Positions 43,990 through 50,682 of a stretch of 64,000 nt of DNA are shown here, one piece after another. The notes below the pieces were generated by a model, which did not search any database, was not told the origin of the DNA, and was given only the letters and a program-made list of their open reading frames with translations. This stretch comes from Paenibacillus sinensis (lineage in GTDB: Bacteria; Bacillota; Bacilli; Paenibacillales; Paenibacillaceae). Position 1 is the first letter of the stretch. Every line of letters begins with the position of its first letter. The DNA lies in NCBI RefSeq assembly GCF_019904155.1, contig NZ_JAHCMB010000187.1, forward strand, positions 62,001 to 126,000, given 5' to 3'. The translations under genes were made by a program, and so were the position numbers.

Positions 43990-45420
43990 TTACGCGCGGT
44001 CCAGCATGCCCCGCGCAATCCATACGCCGGCCGCGCCCGCCTGGGCGAGTCCCCGCGTTATTCCCGCGCCGTCTCCGCCGCAGAAGAGCCCGGCAATCTC
44101 CGTCTCGAAGGTCTCCTTCAGCTTCGGACGAGCGGAATAGAACTTCGCTTCCACGCCGTAGAACAGCGTATGCTCCGAGGCGATACCGGGAGTGACCTTC
44201 TCCAGCGCCTCAACCATTTCGATCAGGCTCTTCATGGTGGTATACGGCAGAACCAGGCCGAGATCGCCGGGAACCGCCTCTTTCAGCGTCGGCTCGACGA
44301 AGCCCTCCGCAATTCTGGTGGCAGTCGAGCGCCGGCCCCGCAGAATATCGCCGTATTTCTGCACAATGACCCCGCCGTTTGAAAGATCATTCGCCCGTTT
44401 GCAGATTTCGCGCGCGTATTCATTGGGCTTGTCGAACGGCTCGGTGAATTTGTGGGAGACGAGCAGCGCAAAGTTGGTATTCACGGAGCCGAGCGCCGGA
44501 TCATTGTAAGAGTGTCCGTTCGCCGCCATAACGCCGCTGTGATTCTCGACCACTACATGGCCCGAGGGGTTGCTGCAGAAGGTGCGGACCCGGGTTCCCA
44601 CCGACGTATTGAAGATAAACTTGCCTTCATACAAATGCTCGTTGATCTCCTGCATGACAACGTCCGAAGTCTCGACCCGGACGCCGACATCCACCTGGTT
44701 GTTGTACATCTTCAGGCGGCGGCTCTTGAAGACCTCGGTCAGCCAGGCCGAGCCGTCCCTTCCCGGAGCGACCATCACCAGTCCGGCCTCGCAGGTCTCG
44801 CCATTCTTCAGCGCGACGCCGGTAACGCGGTGTTCCCCATCCTCTTTGACCGTGACGATGTCCTGAACCTCGGTCCGGAACAGCATGTCGATTCTCGTCT
44901 TCAGATGTTCGTAGATGGATTTCAGAATCTCGAGATTCTGCTCCGTCCCCAAGTGGCGGACCTGGGCACGCAGCAGCTTCAGCCCCGCTGCATAGCCACG
45001 CTGCTCGATGCGCCGGATCGGCTCGGTCGTCGGGTCGGTGATTACTTCAGTCGCCCCGTGCTCCAGATTGATGTCGTCGACGTAGCGGATCAGCTCCGTC
45101 ACCTTCGACGGCGACAAATAATCCGTCATCCAGCCGCCGAACTCGGTCGTGATATTGAACTTGCCGTCGCTGTATGCGCCGGCTCCTCCAAAGCCGGCGG
45201 TAATGGAGCAAGCCGGGAGGCAGCCCGCGAACTCCTTGCGTCCGGATGCCGGAGGGCAGAATTGAATCTTCTCCTCCAGAATCGGACATCTGCGTTTATA
45301 TATGTCATGTCCTTTGTCGATCAACAGCACTTTCCAATGAGGGGCCTTCCGCGTCAGCTCATAACAGGCAAATATCCCGGCAGGACCGGCACCCACAACA
45401 ATCACATCATATTTACTCAT
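43990..45420 (-). CDS. Uncharacterised FAD-dependent oxidoreductase (COG2509-like)
   Basis: The roughly 476-residue flavoprotein has an N-terminal dinucleotide-binding VGAGPAGIFACYEL. A conserved cysteine-rich stretch follows (KRRCPILEEKIQFC, GCLPACSITAGFGGAGAYSDGK), typical of the FAD-dependent dehydrogenase COG2509. A C-terminal GLFCGGDGAGITRGLAQAGAAG closes the FAD fold. No reaction is established for the family. The ATG at 45420 is chosen because GGAGG lies 5 bases upstream. The leader contains a purine riboswitch and terminator, so the gene is predicted to be shut off by guanine or hypoxanthine, linking it to purine metabolism. Confidence 0.9.
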   Translation of the reverse strand: MSKYDVIVVGAGPAGIFACYELTRKAPHWKVLLIDKGHDIYKRRCPILEEKIQFCPPASGRKEFAGCLPACSITAGFGGAGAYSDGKFNITTEFGGWMTDYLSPSKVTELIRYVDDINLEHGATEVITDPTTEPIRRIEQRGYAAGLKLLRAQVRHLGTEQNLEILKSIYEHLKTRIDMLFRTEVQDIVTVKEDGEHRVTGVALKNGETCEAGLVMVAPGRDGSAWLTEVFKSRRLKMYNNQVDVGVRVETSDVVMQEINEHLYEGKFIFNTSVGTRVRTFCSNPSGHVVVENHSGVMAANGHSYNDPALGSVNTNFALLVSHKFTEPFDKPNEYAREICKRANDLSNGGVIVQKYGDILRGRRSTATRIAEGFVEPTLKEAVPGDLGLVLPYTTMKSLIEMVEALEKVTPGIASEHTLFYGVEAKFYSARPKLKETFETEIAGLFCGGDGAGITRGLAQAGAAGVWIARGMLDRA

Positions 45421-45462
45421 CTGTTCCTCCAGCAATCAATGGATTTGGGAAGCAAGGCAAGC

Positions 45463-45485
45463 AAAAATCCCGGCCAGGACCCGGG
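45463..45485 (-). terminator. Riboswitch-controlled terminator before the FAD oxidoreductase gene
   Basis: CCCGG and CCGGG (45485-45469 on the reverse strand) with a 7-base loop are followed by ATTTTT. It lies 20 bases downstream of the purine aptamer. Confidence 0.75.
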
Positions 45486-45504
45486 CACGCTAAGAAGGCG
45501 CCCA

Positions 45505-45569
45505 TCCGTAGCCGGGAATTTACGGTTCCCTGTAGAGACCCTCAAACCGTATTTCTGAGGATATACGAA
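45505..45569 (-). ncRNA. Purine riboswitch, guanine-type
   Basis: The reverse strand shows P1 TTCGTA/TACGGA, P2 CCTCA/TGAGG with loop AATACGG, J2/3 TCTAC, P3 with loop ACCGTAA and J3/1 GGCTACG. The specificity base is C (GCTA, equivalent to C74 of xpt), which predicts guanine/hypoxanthine rather than adenine binding. An intrinsic terminator follows, so ligand should switch transcription off. Confidence 0.93.
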
Positions 45570-45594
45570 CAGCAAGATTTTTTGAGCCATTAGC

Positions 45595-45624
45595 AGTTTA
45601 CCCGAACTCGGACGAATATGTCAA
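45595..45624 (-). promoter_or_regulatory. SigA promoter upstream of the purine riboswitch
   Basis: TTGACA (45624-45619) and TAAACT (45600-45595) are 18 bases apart on the reverse strand. Confidence 0.7.
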
Positions 45625-45797
45625 TGAAAAAACTCGTTATTATACGTATTTTAATGAATTAGTTGATTTTTTCTCGTCATAATTCAAGAAAATTTGATCA
45701 AAATCCGAACATTCTGAACTTCCCTCGACATGGAAGGAAAAATAGAGATTCCTGTCGAATATATTCGGGTATTGCCACTGGAAATGAGGAAACTTCG

Positions 45798-46835
45798 ATG
45801 CCCAACCCTTTGCAACCTCCTCGCCAATTCAATTGGAACCGTGTGCTGCTGAATGCCTTCTGGATTGTGCTGCTTATTCATACATCAAGTCAACTGTTAA
45901 ACAGCCGCCTCATTCTGCCTGATTTGATTATTGTGGGTATCATTGTTCTGCTTGAAAGCATCTGCAAATGGAAGCCTGAAGCAAGCGAAGTTTCCATCAC
46001 GGTTGGAAGCTATATCATATCCGTTCTGATTGTCGCGTTTCTGGCCCCGGATGTTCGTGTATGGCCGCTGATTCTGGCCCTCCCGCTGCTGGTCTCCATG
46101 ATCTACATGAGAACCTCCTACCTGTTCGCTTCTACCGCGGGAGCTCTCCTGTTTCTGGCGATACTCGGGGGAGTCCAAGGCCTGAACGCCTCCCAGCTGC
46201 CGGACAGCCTGCTGATCGGCCTGATGTTCGCCGCTCTTGCCCTGACCGGGCTTGGCGTAATCCGGCGCGGCAACGACCTGATCCGTTCCCTTGCGAATTC
46301 CGAGAAGACTGAGCAGGATCTGCGGATTCAGAACATCATTATGGACCGCCTGTCCAAAATCGACCCGCTGACCGATTTGTACAATCATAAGACTTTCCAT
46401 GAGTACTTGGGCTGGTTGATCGATCACCAGCAATCCAATCCTTTTCCCATGCAGCTGGCGATTCTCGATATCGATAATTTCAAGAAAGTGAACGACACCT
46501 ATGGTCACTGGGTCGGCGACATCGCGCTGAAGCAGGTTGCATCCGAGGTGCTCTTCCACATTGGAACCGATGATTTTGCCGCCCGCTACGGCGGAGAGGA
46601 GTTCGCTGTCATTCTGACCGCCAAGACGCTGGAGGAAGCGCGGGACATTATGGACCGGATAAGGACCGGCATCGCCGGCCATTTTCTTTCCGAGATGGAA
46701 GGAAAGTCAGTGACGGTGAGCATCGGCATGCATGACTTTCAAGGCGCGGATTCCAAGAGCTATGTCTTCCAAAAGGCCGACGATGCCCTGTATGAAGCGA
46801 AGAAGACGGGGAAGAATCGGATTATCGTGCTTTAA
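45798..46835 (+). CDS. Membrane diguanylate cyclase (GGDEF)
   Basis: The roughly 345-residue protein has six predicted TM helices (about 15-185) and a C-terminal GGDEF domain with DPLTDLYNHKTFHEYL, DIDNFKKVNDTYGH and RYGGEEFAV; the catalytic GG(E/D)EF is intact. No RxxD inhibitory site is seen five residues before it. It should synthesise c-di-GMP at the membrane. The ATG at 45798 has GAGG nine bases upstream; the 135 bases of open frame before it have no SD. Confidence 0.9.
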   Translation: MPNPLQPPRQFNWNRVLLNAFWIVLLIHTSSQLLNSRLILPDLIIVGIIVLLESICKWKPEASEVSITVGSYIISVLIVAFLAPDVRVWPLILALPLLVSMIYMRTSYLFASTAGALLFLAILGGVQGLNASQLPDSLLIGLMFAALALTGLGVIRRGNDLIRSLANSEKTEQDLRIQNIIMDRLSKIDPLTDLYNHKTFHEYLGWLIDHQQSNPFPMQLAILDIDNFKKVNDTYGHWVGDIALKQVASEVLFHIGTDDFAARYGGEEFAVILTAKTLEEARDIMDRIRTGIAGHFLSEMEGKSVTVSIGMHDFQGADSKSYVFQKADDALYEAKKTGKNRIIVL

Positions 46836-46838
46836 ACA

Positions 46839-46890
46839 CCAACAAGGGATGCCTCTTCCGGCTTACGGCCGGTCGGGCATCCCTTGTTGG
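46839..46890. terminator. Bidirectional hairpin between two convergent c-di-GMP genes
   Basis: CCAACAAGGGATGCC (46839-46853) pairs perfectly with GGCATCCCTTGTTGG (46876-46890). There is no T-tract on either side. Confidence 0.6.
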
Positions 46891-46913
46891 CCTGAGACTG
46901 ACAGACGGATGGT

Positions 46914-49900
46914 TTACATCCAGCCGCCGCCATGCTGCCGGATGAACGCCTCCGTATGCTGCCGCGACATCGGGCGGCTGATCAGATAGCCCTGCACCTT
47001 ATCGCATCCCGAGTCCTTCAGGAAGGCAAGCTGGGCTTTATCCTCCACGCCTTCCGCAACGACCTCAAGTCCGATTTCATGGCCCAGCGACACCATCGTC
47101 CGGATGAACGACTGGCTGAAGGGATCGCCCGGAAGCGGGTCGATGAAGGTCTTGTCCATTTTGAGTGTGGAGATTGGAAGCTGCTGCAGATAGCTCAGCG
47201 AGGAATAGCCTGTGCCGAAATCGTCCAGCGCAATACGGATGCCCCGCGAGCGCAGTTCGTTCAGCCTGCTGATCGTCCGCTCATAGGATTCGATGAAGAC
47301 CGACTCCGTGATCTCAAGCTCCAGACATTCAGGCGACATGCCGCTTTCGTCAAGGATTTCGGTTAACATATCGATAAAATTGTCCTGAAGCAGCTGGATC
47401 ACCGATATATTGACCGAAATCTTATAAGAATGCTGCCCGCCCCGGCACACGGATTTCAAGAAGAAGCAAGCCTCCCGCAGCACCCATCGTCCAATCGGAA
47501 TAATGAGCCGCGAATCCTCGGCGATTTGAATAAACGTCAGAGGAGACACGAAGCCAAGCTCGGGACTGTTCCAGCGGATCAGCGCTTCGAAGCCGGTAAT
47601 GGAGCCTGTACCGATCTCCACCTGGGGCTGATAGTACAGCTCAAACTCCGCATTATCGAGCGCGCCGCGCAGATACTTCTCGATCATCATCCGTTCGCTG
47701 AATTCGGTATGCATCGACTTGTCGTATACGGCATAAACGCCTTTGCCCGCCTCTTTGGCCCGGTACATGGCAATATCGGCGTTCTTGAGAATCTCTTCCG
47801 TGGAGCTGCCGTCTTCCGGATAGAAGGAAATGCCGACGCTCACCGAGACATAGATGCTGCTCTCGCCGATCGAGAACGGCTTCTTGAACTCGCAGATAAC
47901 CTTCTCTGCCGTTTCCATCACATCATTCCGGCTTGCGATATCCTTGACGAAGATCACGAATTCGTCGCCCCCGAGACGGGAGAGCATACTTCCTTCCCCG
48001 GCAAACGTCTCCTGCAGCCTCTCGCTCATCTGCCGGATCAGAATATCGCCGAACTTATGGCCCATCGTGTCATTGATATATTTGAAATTGTCGGTATCCA
48101 CGAACAGAAGCGCGGCTTTCCCCCCGAGAAACTGGAAATATCTCTCCATCGCATCCAGCAAATACGGACGGTTCGGCAGATGGCTCAGGGGATCGAAATA
48201 AGCGAGATGATGCATTTCCTTCTGATTCTCAAGCAAAATGTCGTAATGCTCCATGAGCTCGTGCTGAGTGGCCGTTAGCTGCTCATAAGTCGCCTCAAGC
48301 TCCTGGTAGCTGTTGCTCAGCTTGAGTTCAATCTGCTTCCGGTGGGTAATGTCGATCAGCGAGCCGATAAACAGCGGGCGGCCCCCGCCAATATCTCCAA
48401 TGGACTTGCCTCTGACCTCAAACCAGAGATATCTTCCGTCTTGGGTCCGCATCCGGTACTCTGTCTCATAGACTGATGTGCGGCCTGCAAGATGATCGTT
48501 AAGCTCGCGATCCGATTGCTCCCTGTCGTCCGGATGAACGAGCATCAGGAGTGAATCAACCGAGCAGTCAATGTCCTCCTCCGAATACCCCATCGTCTCA
48601 TACCATCGCTCGGAGACCCAGTACTTCCAGGCGCCAATGTCCACCTCCCAGATAAAAGCCCCCGAAGCCTCAACCGCCAGACGGAACCGCCGTTCGCTGA
48701 ATCCCAGCTTCTCGTTATGCTTCTGAAGCTCCTTCTGGGCATGGGCCAGCTCCCGATTCGCCGACTCCAGCCTGCAGTAGCTGGAATGCAGCTTCAGCTC
48801 ATTACGCTTCTGTTCATCGATATCAATGCCGATCAGCACAAAAGTATCCGAGTCGCGGCCGCCAAGCTCCTTGATCAGCGTCGTCCGGCATAGATAGAAT
48901 TTGCCGTCCGGACTGTTCTCCGGAATTTGCAGCTCCTTGCGATCGACAAAATGATAGGCGACCGCGTGATGCAGCAGCTCCTTGATCTGGCTCGCGCCCG
49001 GAATTTCAATTTCCGCCTCGTCCAGCTTTCTCCCCATCAGCTCCGCTTCGCTGACACCGAAAATCTGTTCGCCCAGCTTGTTAAGCCGCAGGACCGTCCG
49101 ATCCTCCCGGATCGCCAGCACGAACACGCCTGTATGCTCGATAATGCTCTCCGTGAAGCGCTGTTCGGCGCGAAGCCCTCTGCGCAGGCGACCGATGTAC
49201 ATGCGAAGAAGGAGAATGCCTGCGACCATCAGCAGGACGGCGGCGACAAGCCCCAGGATGGCCTGAGAGCGCCTCTGAACCATATACTCCTTGGAATGGC
49301 TGAAGAAATACTGCTGGTACAGCTGCTCGAAGGTTCCATCCCGCTGAAGGAGTTGCAGACGCTTATTGATGTAGGGAACCAGCTCCGCCGATTCCTTGCT
49401 CACGCCATAGGCCACATCGGCCGGATACAGATTCCTTAGCTTATGTATGATTTTTCCCGATAACCCCTCTTCGACAATAAGGTAGTCGACAACCGATTGA
49501 TTCTCGAAGAGCAGATCGATATGGCCTTTCGTCAGTGCATCCAGAGCTTCGGCAACCGTCGGATACGATATGTAGCTGCGGATTCCCGCCTTCCTCAAAA
49601 GCACGCTTTCCGTGTACTGCCCCTTGCCCACACCAATCTTGTAGCTCCCCATATTCTTAAGCGTGACCTGATCCGTAAATCCCGGTCTGGCATACACGGA
49701 AATGAAGGTTTGCATCACCGGCTTGGAATAGATTATATCCCGCTCCCGATCGGCGTTAACCGCCATCAGGCCGCCTGTATCGATTTCCCCGTTCGCCAGT
49801 TGATGGTACACGCTCTCCCAGGGCTCGCTGCTGTAATCCACGCGGTACATCTGTTTCTCAAAGATCCGGTTCGTCAGATCGATATCAAACCCGGTCAAGT

Positions 49901-50039
49901 AATTGTTCTGCACATATTTATAAGGGGGATAGTCCAGCTCCGCCCTGTAAGCCACTTCCTTCTTGGCGGCATAAGCGGCCTCGGGCAGTATGGCAAGCAG
50001 CAATACAAGAAACGGCAGGATGAACGCATGACGCTTCAT
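46914..50039 (-). CDS. Solute-binding-domain/PAS/GGDEF/EAL sensor protein
   Basis: The 1041-residue multidomain protein has a signal/anchor peptide (1-25) and an extracytoplasmic SBP_bac_3 (amino-acid-binding-like) domain at about 28-255 (YPPYKYVQNNYLTGFDIDLTN, GVGKGQYTES). TM lies at about 262-284. Two PAS domains follow (about 295-415 and 450-575), then GGDEF (LGGDEFVIF, intact) and EAL (EALIRW, ELEITESVF, DDFGTGYSSL, EGVEDKAQ; intact). A small molecule bound outside probably tunes c-di-GMP synthesis or breakdown. Both catalytic motifs are complete; net activity is unknown. Confidence 0.93.
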   Translation of the reverse strand: MKRHAFILPFLVLLLAILPEAAYAAKKEVAYRAELDYPPYKYVQNNYLTGFDIDLTNRIFEKQMYRVDYSSEPWESVYHQLANGEIDTGGLMAVNADRERDIIYSKPVMQTFISVYARPGFTDQVTLKNMGSYKIGVGKGQYTESVLLRKAGIRSYISYPTVAEALDALTKGHIDLLFENQSVVDYLIVEEGLSGKIIHKLRNLYPADVAYGVSKESAELVPYINKRLQLLQRDGTFEQLYQQYFFSHSKEYMVQRRSQAILGLVAAVLLMVAGILLLRMYIGRLRRGLRAEQRFTESIIEHTGVFVLAIREDRTVLRLNKLGEQIFGVSEAELMGRKLDEAEIEIPGASQIKELLHHAVAYHFVDRKELQIPENSPDGKFYLCRTTLIKELGGRDSDTFVLIGIDIDEQKRNELKLHSSYCRLESANRELAHAQKELQKHNEKLGFSERRFRLAVEASGAFIWEVDIGAWKYWVSERWYETMGYSEEDIDCSVDSLLMLVHPDDREQSDRELNDHLAGRTSVYETEYRMRTQDGRYLWFEVRGKSIGDIGGGRPLFIGSLIDITHRKQIELKLSNSYQELEATYEQLTATQHELMEHYDILLENQKEMHHLAYFDPLSHLPNRPYLLDAMERYFQFLGGKAALLFVDTDNFKYINDTMGHKFGDILIRQMSERLQETFAGEGSMLSRLGGDEFVIFVKDIASRNDVMETAEKVICEFKKPFSIGESSIYVSVSVGISFYPEDGSSTEEILKNADIAMYRAKEAGKGVYAVYDKSMHTEFSERMMIEKYLRGALDNAEFELYYQPQVEIGTGSITGFEALIRWNSPELGFVSPLTFIQIAEDSRLIIPIGRWVLREACFFLKSVCRGGQHSYKISVNISVIQLLQDNFIDMLTEILDESGMSPECLELEITESVFIESYERTISRLNELRSRGIRIALDDFGTGYSSLSYLQQLPISTLKMDKTFIDPLPGDPFSQSFIRTMVSLGHEIGLEVVAEGVEDKAQLAFLKDSGCDKVQGYLISRPMSRQHTEAFIRQHGGGWM

Positions 50040-50325
50040 CGCTATTTCTCCTTAGATTTATTTGTCGGTTACCAACAGAAATAGGAAAGTATATGAGTTG
50101 GTTCGACAAATATTGGGAGAATTCCTGCTTCTTAAGGAGGAAAATGTAATTTTTTATGAGTCAAACGCCCTACCTTGATTTATCACTAAAATTGTAACAA
50201 TTTAAAGTGAGAATATTCACTTTTCATATTGCATTTTACTCATAAAATGTGGATAATAACATTATTGATTTACATGATAACGATTCTCATTATCGATTAA
50301 TTAATTCAAGTTTGAAGGAGACTGA
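50040..50325. promoter_or_regulatory. Divergent regulatory region with several dyads
   Basis: This AT-rich 286-bp gap separates the divergent sensor gene and the small ORF. It contains AAATTGT-A-ACAATTT (50189-50203), AAAGTGA-N6-TCACTTT (50204-50223; its GTGA-N6-TCAC core is of CRP/FNR type) and a Fur-box-like element listed separately. No gene is seen. Confidence 0.5.
50265..50294 (+). promoter_or_regulatory. Promoter overlapped by a Fur-box-like element
   Basis: TTGATT (50265-50270) and CATTAT (50288-50293) are 17 bases apart. GATAACGATTCTCATTATC (50276-50294) matches the 19-bp Fur consensus at 16 positions and covers the spacer and -10, the classic iron-repression arrangement. Confidence 0.7.
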
Positions 50326-50478
50326 ATGCCCATGAACGCTACCGCCCGGACGTCGCTGCAAGTTGATGATTATCTGGATCTGCTGAATCTGGCCGTCAAA
50401 GTCGGAGATGTGAAATGGCAGCAGCAGATCAAGTCCCGCCTGCAGTTTTTGCTCTGCACCGACAACTCCAGAAAATAA
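50326..50478 (+). CDS. Small protein of unknown function behind a Fur-box promoter (50 aa)
   Basis: This short ORF encodes 50 residues, mostly predicted helix: VDDYLDLLNLAVKVGDVKW followed by QQQIKSRLQFLLC. AAGGAG lies five bases before the ATG at 50326; a second ATG two codons on is better spaced and equally possible. A Fur-like operator covers the promoter, and a good intrinsic terminator follows 32 bases after the stop, so this is a complete monocistronic unit. It does not resemble the basic Fbp small proteins of Bacillus. There is only a weak likeness to short IDEAL-type helical proteins. Function is unknown; induction by iron limitation is predicted. Confidence 0.7.
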   Translation: MPMNATARTSLQVDDYLDLLNLAVKVGDVKWQQQIKSRLQFLLCTDNSRK

Positions 50479-50509
50479 ACATAGACATCCTGCTCTAAAG
50501 TCTTGAACA

Positions 50510-50542
50510 GCCGCTCTCCGGTCAGCCGGAGGGCGGCCTTTT
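50510..50542 (+). terminator. Intrinsic terminator of the small iron-box gene
   Basis: GCCGCTCTCCG (50510-50520) pairs with CGGAGGGCGGC (50527-50537) with one G-T wobble, followed by cTTTT. Confidence 0.8.
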
Positions 50543-50682
50543 GCATTTTCGGGAACCATGCAGGCAAGTGGCTTTATATGGTTGATTTGAAATCACCCTA
50601 TGGATTGATGCAGAATGCTCATATAGTATATTTATTAGAGGTAATATAGGCTATACAGTCCCAGCGATTGGAGCGTGTCCTA

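Noticed and set aside
45663-45797. 45-residue N-terminal extension of the membrane GGDEF protein
   Set aside because: It has no SD before 45663, while ATG 45798 has GAGG at good spacing and begins just before the first TM helix.
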